Origin: GCA-2683825 sp965662355
Lineage (GTDB): Bacteria > Planctomycetota > UBA1135 > GCA-002686595
Assembly: GCA_965662355.1 (NCBI GenBank)
Contig: CBFIHP010000015.1
Coordinates: 87,871-151,870, forward strand
Direction of reading: 5' to 3'
Length of the DNA stretch: 64,000 nucleotides
In this document: one piece after another, positions 16,602 to 27,500 of the stretch
How positions within the stretch are numbered: position 1 is the first letter of the stretch
Layout: each line of letters starts with the position of its first letter
Notes under the pieces: generated by a model
What the model was told of the DNA's origin: nothing
Seen by the model: the letters and a program-made list of their open reading frames with translations, nothing else
The model's database searches: none
Program-made: the position numbers and the translations under genes

Positions 16602-17303
16602 ATGAAAGCCGCATTGATTGCAGCCACATTGATCGGAGGCGCCAGCGGCGCCGTGACCATGTATGTGTTGGCCTCTCCTGAGGCAGGATCTTCGCGCAAT
16701 GCTAAGAGTGCCGCTCCTATTGAGGGATTGGGCAAGCGTTCGGGCGCGCTCGACGAGCTGCGCAAAGCCGTAGCAGCCCTCGAGACGGAGAACTTGAAGC
16801 TGCAGACACGCCTCGACCTCCTGGATGTGCCTCGCGAAACCGTTCGCGCGCCCGTGCAGGGATTCGTCACGAAGTCGGAGTTCGATGACTTTCAAAGAGA
16901 AATGCGCGACCTGCTCGGGACGCGCGCGGCGAGTGCTCCCGTTGAGGAACTGGAAGGCCAGGTCACCAGCGCCCTGATCGAGATTCGCAAGCAAGAGCAG
17001 TTCGACAAGGTGCGCGAATACCACGAAAAGCGCAGCGCACGTCTCGATCAAGATCTGGAGAAGATGGGCGAGTGGTTGGCGCTGAACGCGAGCCAGGTGG
17101 AGGACATGCGCTCCGCGCTCCTGGTGCAGTACGGGCGCGAGGCAGAGATAAGCCGTCGCTGGGAAGAGGGTGAGGATCCGGAAGTGCTTGGCGAGGCCAA
17201 GCGCGCCGACGGTGAGGCGTTCGACCGCGACTTGCGTGAGTTCCTGACCGAAGAGCAGGCGACGACCTTCTGGGACGGAATCCGCGGTCGGAAAGAGCGT
17301 TGA
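16602..17303 (+). CDS. Membrane-anchored coiled-coil protein
   Basis: The product has 233 residues. One N-terminal hydrophobic segment (IAATLIGGASGAVTMYVLA) anchors it; residues about 50-75 form a coiled coil (LDELRKAVAALETENLKLQTRL), and the C-terminal half is helical and acidic, with FDRDLREFLTEEQATTFWDG resembling the end of small helical stress proteins. It follows the two coupled helical genes after a 207-bp gap in the same direction and is similar in style. Its function is unknown. Confidence 0.75.
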   Translation: MKAALIAATLIGGASGAVTMYVLASPEAGSSRNAKSAAPIEGLGKRSGALDELRKAVAALETENLKLQTRLDLLDVPRETVRAPVQGFVTKSEFDDFQREMRDLLGTRAASAPVEELEGQVTSALIEIRKQEQFDKVREYHEKRSARLDQDLEKMGEWLALNASQVEDMRSALLVQYGREAEISRRWEEGEDPEVLGEAKRADGEAFDRDLREFLTEEQATTFWDGIRGRKER

Positions 17304-17320
17304 GGAGGTACGGTACGGCG

Positions 17321-17337
17321 GTACGGAGCCAGGCTCG
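17321..17337 (-). repeat. Palindromic repeat, copy 4 (degenerate)
   Basis: GTACGGAGCCAGGCTCG; the second arm is truncated. It lies in the convergent gap between 17303 and 17353. Confidence 0.75.
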
Positions 17338-17352
17338 TGGCGCAGGCGCCTC

Positions 17353-18600
17353 CTAGGGAGCCAGGGTGACGGCCAGCCCGTCGGAGAAGTTGACGCCCGC
17401 CGGTCCGCCGCCGGGATCGAGAAAGCCGAATTGAAAGCGGCCGGCGAACCCCGCGAGAGCGGGTGTCTGCGGCACGACCAGGGTGCGTCGCACCTCTCCC
17501 CCGGCGGATGAGATGAGGAACGGGAGCTGCAACTGGAAGCTCGGTCCGACGCACAGCGTTCCGTCGAAGAGGGGGATCTGTATGGCGCCCGAGGAAAAGA
17601 GCAGGCCTCCGGCCGCCCCGCTCGGGACGTTGGTCGCGACGAAGGTCAAGGGCTGGTTCTGGGACACCGACGGCGATCCGTAGGCGTAGAGCCGGGAGGG
17701 CTTGCCCGTCGAGTTTGCCGACGAGACGCAGTAGCTCGTCCCCACTGCGGGTTTCGGATGTGCATCGAACCAATCGAGCACGTGTGCGCTGAAGCCCGCC
17801 GCGAGGATCGGAGAGTGCGAACCGTTCTGAATCGTCCACAACTCGGCCGACCCGCCCGGCTCGCAACCGGTGTCGAAGATCGTGACCTGGGTCTCGTCCC
17901 CGAACAGATTCACTACTAAATTCAGCGGCGCCCCCGTTGTCGCGGTCGTGGAACACCCATCGATCGTGATCCAGAGATCGACGGTCTCCTGGGCCCCTGG
18001 ATATGGGACTCCGTTGATGAACCCGCCGTCAAAATCGATGACCGTGTCCTGCGTGCCGTGAATCTGCAGCACGTGAACCGGCTCGGTCGCGTGACAGCTC
18101 GAGAGGTTGCGGAAGGTCGCGCCGGCCAGGCTCGCGATCGAAGCGATGGTCCCGGCGTGATCGCACGCCATCCGGTACGACATGAAGCCGCCGTTCGAGT
18201 GGCCGACGAGATGGACCTTGAGCGGGTCGACACTGAGCTCGGCCTTCACCGCATCGATCAGCGCGGCCAGATAAGAGCTGTCGTCGGGCATCGCGAAGAA
18301 GGCGCAACAAGCCGGCGTCCCGTTCCAGTAGTTGCAAGAGGAATCGAAGAGCCCCGTGGGGTAGAGATAAAAGAAATTCCCGGTGTCCACGTGCTGGGCG
18401 AACTGCATGTAGGCCTCCTGCCCCGGTCCGGTTCCGCAATAGCCGTGCAGCAACATCACCAAAGGCAAGGACACAGATGGGTCGTAGGCATCGGGCACGT
18501 GAACGACGACGGGACCTCGGCCCCCGTCCACGGTGATGGTGGTATCGGCAACGGCCGGCGAGGCGAAGAGACAGACCAGGGTGAGGGGGGTGCGGATCAT
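17353..18600 (-). CDS. Secreted PHB-depolymerase/LpqC-like esterase
   Basis: The product has 415 residues with a signal peptide ending PAVADT. The alpha/beta-hydrolase core spans about 20-275: an oxyanion loop in VMLLHGYCGTG, the nucleophile elbow GHSNGGFMSYRMACDH, the acid in IHGTQDTVIDFDGG and the catalytic His in NGSHSP. These match feruloyl-esterase/polyhydroxybutyrate-depolymerase-like enzymes. After HPKPAVGTSYCVSSANSTGKPSRLY the last ~125 residues are a C-terminal beta module ending FQFGFLDPGGGPAGVNFSDGL, typical of planctomycete exported proteins. Hydrolysis of an ester in plant or algal polymers, or of PHB, is inferred. Confidence 0.87.
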   Translation of the reverse strand: MIRTPLTLVCLFASPAVADTTITVDGGRGPVVVHVPDAYDPSVSLPLVMLLHGYCGTGPGQEAYMQFAQHVDTGNFFYLYPTGLFDSSCNYWNGTPACCAFFAMPDDSSYLAALIDAVKAELSVDPLKVHLVGHSNGGFMSYRMACDHAGTIASIASLAGATFRNLSSCHATEPVHVLQIHGTQDTVIDFDGGFINGVPYPGAQETVDLWITIDGCSTTATTGAPLNLVVNLFGDETQVTIFDTGCEPGGSAELWTIQNGSHSPILAAGFSAHVLDWFDAHPKPAVGTSYCVSSANSTGKPSRLYAYGSPSVSQNQPLTFVATNVPSGAAGGLLFSSGAIQIPLFDGTLCVGPSFQLQLPFLISSAGGEVRRTLVVPQTPALAGFAGRFQFGFLDPGGGPAGVNFSDGLAVTLAP

Positions 18601-18995
18601 GGGTTCAAAATAGCACGGCTACTCGGGCAGCGGACGCGTCAGCGACACCCGACCTCGACTCGGCTCGCGGCGACCGAATGGCGACTGGGGCAGGCCCCGG
18701 CCGGGGAGCATCGAGTTCCATGAGACTCGTTGGCACGGGATTGGCAAAAGAGCCGGTTGACCAGCTGGTGTCGCAGGATCCTCACAGGCGGCTTTGCGCT
18801 TGCACCCTTATCTACATATGCCAGGAGACAGAGGGCTGGTGAGCTTTACGCATCTGCAATTGCACACGGTCCCAATAGTGGGACGCTCTTAGGGGCATTA
18901 CTCTCGCGCGGTTCTATCGAGCTTGCTCCAATAATTCCCTCCTGATACAAGCCTCGTCGCATCCATTGAAACCGCTTACAGGGAGGAATAGCGGC
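18601..18995 (+). other. Intergenic stretch between divergent genes
   Basis: No supported gene. The region must hold the promoters of the esterase (leftward) and of the large secreted protein at 18996. Its last bases contain the strong ribosome binding site AGGGAGGAAT (18979-18988). Parts are AT-richer than the genes on either side. Confidence 0.5.
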
Positions 18996-20735
18996 ATGCA
19001 GTGCTTCAAAAGAGGCAGGGTTCTCGTCGGAATTGTAGCTACGTTGCTCTTGTTCGTTTCGCTTGTCGAAGCCCAGGGAGAAAGCCATCTGTTGCAGCCC
19101 GGAGCGAGCACGGGCCCACTGACTCCATGGCTTCAGTCGGGACCGACCACGACGGTGCCTGCTAGTGACGCTCTGGTACAAGACGACTTCCCTGGGATGA
19201 ACCGCCTGCGCTTGGCCGTGGGGGCCAAACGTCACGAGTCCTTTGCCTCGGGGCGGGTGCAAGCTGAATACTACGTCGACATCCCCTACGCCTTTCGGTT
19301 TGTCGCTGATCAAGATGCGGCGGCTTACTACGGTCTGCCCAAGCTCGATCCCGCCCTGGCCGCGTTGATCGGGACGGGTCCCGGGGTCGACGAGAGGCTT
19401 GCGTTCCAGCCGAAGGAAACACCCCTGCGCGCTCAGGTGTCAGGGCAATTCGATCTTCGCGGGTATCTGGCGCTTCTCGGAGTCGGACAGATCAAAGCCG
19501 TGGTGTCGCTCTCGGTCGAGGATTTGGGCCACATCGATGGCGATGATCCCCATTCTTTGGATCCTGGAGAGCCCGTTGCGGGAAAGAGACTCTTCGAGCG
19601 AGAGCTCACCGCTTCCTTCGACCCTTCTCTTGGCATGAGCTTCGGGCTGCAGGGGGGCAGTGATTTCGAAGGTATGAGCACGGGGGTCGACTCTACATTC
19701 GGCGTCAACATGCAAAAGCTAAACATCCTCGAGACCAATCTCGACTTCGGTCTCGATGTTCTGCTTCGTCGCGGACACCGCTACCGTTTCGTGCTCGCTC
19801 TAGATGCTTCCGCGGGTATGCATGCGGCAGGGCTTGGTCTCGGAGACGAACAAAACGGGAGCACGGACGCCGCAGTGCAGGGCAAAGCCATTGCTTCGTT
19901 CAAGTACGACATTGCCGGCGGCGGCTCCCTAACCAGTAGTGAGTTCACGGGGATCAACCTGGTGAAGCGCTGGAACGAGATCTGGCTGCAGCACGACTAC
20001 GAAAGGCATCACCTCCGCAACATCTACTTCCCATCGGGGATCCCCGTTTCGTTCTTTTTTTCTACGAACGATGCCCTGCGATATCTCTTGATTGACCCCG
20101 ATCACCCCGACCACTTCGGCCCGGCAGTACCGGCCAAGCTCAACGATTTTTCTAACTATGATGAGAATACCCCACTCCCTCCGGATCAACCCTCGCCCTT
20201 GAACGGACTCGACGGTCTAGGCCGTCAGTACTTTCCCTCGGTGATGACCGCGGGCACGCCCGTGGTGCCGCCTGGTAGTGGAGGCGCTGCAGCGGAGGGC
20301 TTGACGGTCGACCATTTCTCGATCACCCTCGAGGACGACCTCATCGGCGCGAACGACTTCGCCTTCCGGAAGCAGATCGAGGCTTGTTTGGTCAGCAACG
20401 GTGACCTTGGACTGCTGACTTTGATCACGCCGAACTTTGCTCCTCAGCAGAATCAAGACCCGTGGAATGGCTCTTACCTGCTGGTCCGCGACGTCGTGAT
20501 CCAAGCCGTGAACGGATACCTGTCGTGGGGCTTTACGAGGGCGGGTCCGACGGGCGCTCTACTTCAATGCGCGCGCAAGAAGATCTTCCAAGCCAATTTG
20601 CAGGCCGATATGTTTCCGGCACCGACGGGGTGGTCGAGGCACGATAACTATCGCGAGGCTTTCGCTCTCTTGCGCCAAGCCTATGAGTGCGTCTACCTTC
20701 CCAATCCGATCAGCAAGGCGAGACGGACCCCGTAG
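18996..20735 (+). CDS. Large secreted protein, paralogue of the gene at 22439-24184
   Basis: The product has 579 residues. ATG 18996 is chosen for its AGGGAGGAAT site and because the signal peptide (VGIVATLLLFVSLVEAQG) then sits correctly. It aligns along its length with the product of 22439-24184: DIPYAFRF, TPLRAQVSGQFDLRGYLALL, GVGQIKAVVS, GGSDFEGMSTG, KLNILETNLDFGLDV, LRRGHRYRF, GLGLGDEQ, and DPWNGSYLLVRDVVIQ near the end. The pattern is mixed beta strands with acidic loops; no catalytic signature is seen. Convergent with the Asp-rich PKD gene. The pair and its neighbour may form one surface structure, but this is inference; no family is recognised. Confidence 0.85.
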   Translation: MQCFKRGRVLVGIVATLLLFVSLVEAQGESHLLQPGASTGPLTPWLQSGPTTTVPASDALVQDDFPGMNRLRLAVGAKRHESFASGRVQAEYYVDIPYAFRFVADQDAAAYYGLPKLDPALAALIGTGPGVDERLAFQPKETPLRAQVSGQFDLRGYLALLGVGQIKAVVSLSVEDLGHIDGDDPHSLDPGEPVAGKRLFERELTASFDPSLGMSFGLQGGSDFEGMSTGVDSTFGVNMQKLNILETNLDFGLDVLLRRGHRYRFVLALDASAGMHAAGLGLGDEQNGSTDAAVQGKAIASFKYDIAGGGSLTSSEFTGINLVKRWNEIWLQHDYERHHLRNIYFPSGIPVSFFFSTNDALRYLLIDPDHPDHFGPAVPAKLNDFSNYDENTPLPPDQPSPLNGLDGLGRQYFPSVMTAGTPVVPPGSGGAAAEGLTVDHFSITLEDDLIGANDFAFRKQIEACLVSNGDLGLLTLITPNFAPQQNQDPWNGSYLLVRDVVIQAVNGYLSWGFTRAGPTGALLQCARKKIFQANLQADMFPAPTGWSRHDNYREAFALLRQAYECVYLPNPISKARRTP

Positions 20736-20830
20736 CCGCCCAGGACTTTCTTGTACCGGCCGATTCCTGGCTGAGCGCGGCGAAGCGGGCCAGGCGGACA
20801 GGTTAGCCCGCGGCGGGGTTCGCTCCCGAA

Positions 20831-20870
20831 ACGAAAGCGGCCGGCGCCCCAGGGGGAGCCGGCCGCTTCG
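20831..20870 (-). terminator. Hairpin terminator between convergent genes
   Basis: An 11-bp perfect stem (20835-20845 with 20858-20868) is followed on the minus strand by TTCGTTT. It should stop the Asp-rich PKD gene and, less well, the gene arriving from the left. Confidence 0.75.
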
Positions 20871-20884
20871 GGAGGGGCCTTGGC

Positions 20885-22240
<1,356 letters not shown>

Positions 22241-22373
22241 GATGTCTCCTCCTTGGATGTCCCAATCCGGACGAGGCTCAATATATAGGAACTTGCTGAT
22301 TTATGTGGAGCGGTAAAGGCCTTTTTGGCGGCGAATTGACCCACCCATGTAGCCAATAATTAGGAAGCCCTAT

Positions 22374-22418
22374 AAAGATCGGCCCCGTGCTTCGCGTGGT
22401 CGCGAGGCACGGGGCCGA
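22374..22418 (-). terminator. Rho-independent terminator of the 22439-24184 gene
   Basis: A 17-bp stem with one mismatch (22380-22396 with 22401-22417) is followed on the minus strand by ATCTTTAT. It lies directly behind the stop of the secreted paralogue. Confidence 0.85.
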
Positions 22419-22438
22419 GTGGTGGACGGCGCTTCCCG

Positions 22439-24184
22439 CTACGGCAGGAAGCTGTACGCGTCATGCAGGTCGCCGAAAGCCGCCCGGTAGTCATCGCCAG
22501 CCGCCGCAGCCCGGGCCTGCTGAATGTTACCGATGATCTGGTTCCGGTCGCCGGTCGGGATGAACTCCCAGGCGCCGTTGGCGAGCTGGATGACGATGTC
22601 GTAGGCCAGCTCGAAACGACCGCTCCACGGGTCCGTGACCGCGGCACCAGCTCGCGGATCGAACATCGGCGTCTTGAGGTTCGCCAGATCCGGGAGGTTA
22701 GCGTTGATGTAGCCCTCGATCTCACGCCGCTCGAACTTGTCCATGAAGTCGACTTGGTCGTGCTCGAGGAGGATGGAGATGTGGTCGGTCTTGACGCCTG
22801 GCTGCGGAATATTGAGCGGGTTCGCCTGGTTCGTAGCGAAATCCGGGAAGTGCCGGTTGGCCAGCCCGTCAAGTCCGTTCTGGAGGTCATTAACACCGAA
22901 ATCCGAGATCTGCGGCACGGTGCCCATCTGGAAGTTGTCGTCCAGCAAGTGGAAGAGCAAGAAGTCGATGTTGTCGAAGAAGGGGAAAGGCGGGCCGCCA
23001 CCGTTTGTGAAATCGATGTTGCGGAGCTTGAGCCAGTCGGTATCGATCGGCCCCCAGATGTCTTCCCAGCGCTCGCCCAGGTTCAATCCCTTGAAGTCGT
23101 TCTGGAACGGAGTTGTGGCAGGCTCGACATCGTAGAAAGAGACGATGGCTCGGCCCTGCTCGCGAGCGTTCGCATTATCGTTCGAGTTGTCTCCTAGCCC
23201 CAGACCGACGGTGTGGAGACCGGCCTCACCCAGCAGGTTGATCTCGAGGCGATAGCGCCGTCCCCGCTGCAGCGTGACGTCGAAGCCGAAGTCCACGTCG
23301 TTCTGCAGGATGTTGAGCTGCTTCATCGGGACCTTGTATTCGGCGTGGATGCCCGTGCCGCCGCCCTCGTAGTCGCTTCCACCCTCGAGGTGGTAGCCGA
23401 ACCCGAGGCGAGGCTCGTAGTTCGTGGAGATCTCCTTGTCGAGCACCTTGTGGCGGGCGAGGGAAAAATGCGTGTCCCCATCAACGGTCGAACCTACGGG
23501 GCCGATGTCCAGAAGTGTGGCGTTGACTTCGGCCCGTGCTTGTCCGACCCCGATCAGTGCGAGATAGCCCTGGATATCGAGGCGGCCCGAGATGCGGCCG
23601 CGCAGGGGGGTTTGACGAGGGCGGAAGAGGTCGTCGACCCCCGGAGAGGACCCAATGGGCGGGGTGAACGGAGACTGCATAGCCAACGTTCGTAGGCTAT
23701 CGCCGTCGAAGGTGTGCGATTGGTCCAGCTGGATGAGCGACGGATAGGGGAACTTGGTGAAGCGGAAGGCATAGGGGATGTCGAAGTCGTAGAACTCGTA
23801 CCTCCGGGCCGAGGCGACGGCACTCTTGTTCTTGGCAGCCACCGACAGCTGGAGTAGCTCCATGTCTGTGCTATGGAAGAATTGGCTTTCAGTTGGGTTG
23901 GGCAGCAGGATCGAAGAGTTATCCCCTCGGGTAGGCCCTGCGATTGCAATACCTGGGCGGATGGTCAAGGAGTCCAGGGTGGAGCGCAGCTCGCCAGGGC
24001 GGACCGGGTTCACTAGCGCCGGCCCGGATTGTTGGTTGCTATTCCGGAGGCTACGGCGAGTGGAACTCTGGGCTGCAGAGCCCAGGGCAAGCAGGCCCAG
24101 GCAGGCCAGTGCGAACCAGCAGCGCCTGCCGAGTGCCGCTGTGTTTCGAGTGTCTACTGTCAGCAAAATATCCCTCTTCATCAT
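22439..24184 (-). CDS. Large secreted protein, paralogue of the gene at 18996-20735
   Basis: The product has 581 residues (two adjacent Met starts; the second is equally possible). The signal peptide ends LLALGSAAQS. The shared pattern with its paralogue runs from DIPYAFRF through TPLRGRISGRLDIQGYLALI, GVGQARAEVN, GGSDYEGGGTG, KQLNILQNDVDFGFDV, LQRGRRYRL and GLGLGDNS to DPWSGRFELAYDIVIQ. The first ~120 residues differ between the two. Both carry many acidic loops and few Cys. It is read leftward together with the Asp-rich PKD gene, separated by about 200 bp and a terminator, so each gene of the cluster has its own signals. The function is unknown. Confidence 0.85.
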   Translation of the reverse strand: MMKRDILLTVDTRNTAALGRRCWFALACLGLLALGSAAQSSTRRSLRNSNQQSGPALVNPVRPGELRSTLDSLTIRPGIAIAGPTRGDNSSILLPNPTESQFFHSTDMELLQLSVAAKNKSAVASARRYEFYDFDIPYAFRFTKFPYPSLIQLDQSHTFDGDSLRTLAMQSPFTPPIGSSPGVDDLFRPRQTPLRGRISGRLDIQGYLALIGVGQARAEVNATLLDIGPVGSTVDGDTHFSLARHKVLDKEISTNYEPRLGFGYHLEGGSDYEGGGTGIHAEYKVPMKQLNILQNDVDFGFDVTLQRGRRYRLEINLLGEAGLHTVGLGLGDNSNDNANAREQGRAIVSFYDVEPATTPFQNDFKGLNLGERWEDIWGPIDTDWLKLRNIDFTNGGGPPFPFFDNIDFLLFHLLDDNFQMGTVPQISDFGVNDLQNGLDGLANRHFPDFATNQANPLNIPQPGVKTDHISILLEHDQVDFMDKFERREIEGYINANLPDLANLKTPMFDPRAGAAVTDPWSGRFELAYDIVIQLANGAWEFIPTGDRNQIIGNIQQARAAAAGDDYRAAFGDLHDAYSFLP

Positions 24185-24582
24185 TGCGACTTCTTATGGT
24201 GGGGCGCTCGCGCTCTTTGCAGCTTCCTGGGATCGTCTTGCACTCCCCCCTCGGTGGACCCCTGGGGGTGAATCGACCCCATCGCGGACGCGAGATCGGT
24301 CCCAGGTGTTTTTTTCCTGGAAGCCCAGGATGATACATTCTGGCTGTAAGTGACTCCCTGAAAATCACTTCAAATCATCGCCTTCCCCATTTCGGGACAA
24401 CTCGAGCCGGGGCTCTTGAACGGGCACTGCCCCTTTCATAAGGCCGAACCGATTTCAAGACTTGAGGCTTTCGACGTTGGCGGAGTGAATCAATTGGCCT
24501 TGAGATAAAGAGCGATGTCCTACATTTCGCTGCTTTGGATGCCCGAAGGGTGCCGGATCCACGTCCACACGGAGACGGCACC
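24185..24582 (+). other. Divergent intergenic region
   Basis: No gene is supported between the secreted paralogue (leftward) and the subtilase (rightward). Both promoters must lie here. GGAGACGGC (about 24571-24579) is the ribosome binding site of the subtilase. Confidence 0.5.
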
Positions 24583-27500
24583 ATGCAACTCACCACGTCC
24601 ACTTCGAGTGGAAAATACGTTCGAGATCTCTCTCGGCTCTTGACCCTGATCGTTCCTCTGCTCGCAGCTTGCGGAGGATCCGATGGGGGCTCGAACGTCT
24701 TGCCCGAGGCCGAGGTCGGCCGGAGCATTCTCCGCCGCGAGGTCTTGCTGCCCACGTCCGAGGGGATGCAGCTCCGAGAGATCGAGTACTTCGCCGAGGA
24801 GCTTCTGGTGTACCTGCCCGAGGGAATGATGTCGGTGCGGGATCAGGGCCGCAGTTGCTCGATCGAGCAAGCGGAGATCACCTCGCTCGAGCTTCGTCGC
24901 GAGCTGGAGGAAGTTCTCGGAGTGAGGCGCATTCGCAGCCTGGGTCGCATGGAAGGCCTTGGAGGGGCGGGGACGGCCTTCCTTTTGAGAGGCGTGGAGT
25001 TGGACCCCTACGACTACGCCCAGCAGCCCGGGGGTCAGATGTTCATGGCCGAGCCCAACTATGTGTTGAGGCTGGAGCAGGGCCAGGTGGCAGGCGCCAA
25101 CCGTCCCGGCGCACTGATCGATCCGAGCCTGCCGAGCGATGCCCGCTTTTCCCAGCAATGGTCGCTCGACAACCAGGGCCAGACGTCGGGCAAGCCCGGC
25201 GCTGACATCGACGCCATCGGGGCCTGGCGTATCGAACAAGGCGATCCGGATGTTGTCATCGCCATGGTTGACACCGGAATCGACTACACGCATCGCGACC
25301 TCCAGAGCCGGATGTGGACGAACGAGGGCGAGGTTCCGAACAACGGCCTGGACGATGACGGGAACGGCTACGTCGACGACGTCTACGGCTACGACTTCTA
25401 CGACGATAGGTCCGACCCTTGGGACGATCATCGCCACGGCACACATACCGCTGGAATCGCAGCCGCTGCCTGGAACCACCGGGTTGGGATCGTCGGTGTG
25501 GCTCCGCACTGCCGGGTCATGGCGCTGAAGATCTTCGATGCCGCCGGCTCCGGCTCGACTGCGGCGGCTGCCGAGGCCATCATCTACGCCACCAACATGG
25601 GCGCCAAGATCACCTCCAACAGCTACGGTGGTCCCCTGTATTCCCAGGCGTTGGACCTCGCTTTCGAATACGCCTTCGAGAACGACGTTGTTTCGATCGC
25701 TTCCGCCGGCAATGATTCTACCGACAGCGCCAGTTATCCGGCGGCCCTCAAGAACGTGCTCTCCGTCGCCGCGACGGATGACGACGACCAGCCCGCCGAA
25801 TTCACAAACTACGGAGAGTTCGTCGACCTCGCAGCGCCGGGTGTCTCGGTGTTGTCGACTGTGCCCTACCTCTGGAATGCCAGCGGCTACGCGCTCTTCT
25901 CGGGAACGAGCATGGCGGCGCCCCATGTCGCCGGAATCGCTGCGTTGATCCGCTCGCACGATCCCTCCGCGACGAATCGCGCTGTCCAATCCGCACTCAT
26001 GACTGCGGTGGATCCGCTCGATACGGCTCTCGACTTGGGTACAGGACGCTGCAACGCCAAGAGGGCGCTCTTCCTCAATCACAACTCCGATCTCGTCGTC
26101 GAAGCGACGACCATCGTCGAGAGCGCCGAAAGCACCCTGACGATTTCGGGTACGGCGGGTGGAGACGACTTCCTACGCTACGACCTGGATGTGGGGACGG
26201 GCAGCTATCCCGCCCAATGGACGGCCCTCGAGAGTAGGTTTCAGCCGGTGAGCGATGGTGTCCTGGGCACGATCGATCTGGCGAATCTCCCGACTGGCGC
26301 CTCGCGTGTTCGCGTCCGCGTCACGGATTCGGCGGGACGATCCGTGGCCGACTCGAAGCCCTTCGTCGTCGACAACTTCGGTTTCACCCAACCCCGTGAC
26401 TTCGACGTCCTGCGAAAGGGCGGTCTCCTGGAGCTCCGCGGCAACGTCTCTGTTCTCGGCTTTACGGGCTATCAGGTCGAGTGGCGGCCGTACATTCTGA
26501 ACAACGGTTACCCGAGTCCGTCGGGGCCCTGGACGAGCGCGGGAATCGTGCTCGAGAACGGTGGCCTTCAGCAGGTCAGTAACAACAAGCTGGCCACGTT
26601 CGACACTCAGGTCGTCACGGGAACCAATCGCTGCCATTTGCGTCTGAGCGCCCCGGGGTCGAACTTCGAAGAGGTCCTCGATCTCTATCTGGATCCCAAC
26701 CTCCAGCAAGGTTGGCCGATTCGTATATCCCACGACCCCTCCTACGACGGAGACCTCAGCGTCCTCGACCCGCTAATCGTCGACCTCGACCGCAATGGAG
26801 CGGCCGAGCTCTACAGCTTGATGACGGGAGTCTTCTACGGGCACGATGCAGCTGGGGTACTCCTGCCCGGCTTCCCCGTGAACCTCCCCACCTCCTCGGG
26901 TGAGACGTACACCACTTCCGCTTTGACCGTGGGAGACGTGGATGAAGACGGCTTTGAGGAAATCCTCTTTGCGGGTCTTCGGGATCAGACCCTCCTCATA
27001 TATGCCTACGAGGCGGACGGGATCCTGGCGAGTGGTTTTCCTCTGGCCTTCACGTATGGAGGATCGCCCGACAGTGCCGTGCTCCGTCCCAATTCGTCCG
27101 TGGTCATGGCTGATATCGATGCCGACGGCCAGGACGAGATCGTCTTCCAGGCGTTCGACATTCTCATCATCGCCGAACGCAATGGGATGCTAAAGACGGG
27201 GCAACTCGTGCATCTGCGACCCGGAGCTGGAGACTCCTGCAACAGGAATTCCTTGGCCACGTCGGTCGACTCGACGCCGGCCGTCGCCGACATCGATGGG
27301 GACGCCGAACTCGAGATCGTGGTCTTCCACGAAGCTCCGGACTGCAGCCCCGGCGCCCAGGGTGTGGTTACGGTGTTCAACCCGAATGGAAGCATCGTTC
27401 CCGGTTGGCCGCGGACGACGACTTATGCTGGAGCCGGAGCCTCGCCCGTGATCGGTAATCTCGATGGCCTCGGTGGCAACGAGATCGTCATTGCCTCGGC

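Noticed and set aside
24520..26082. 520-codon open frame antisense to the subtilase
   Set aside because: The plus strand has the complete S8 catalytic triad; the antisense frame has no recognisable motif.
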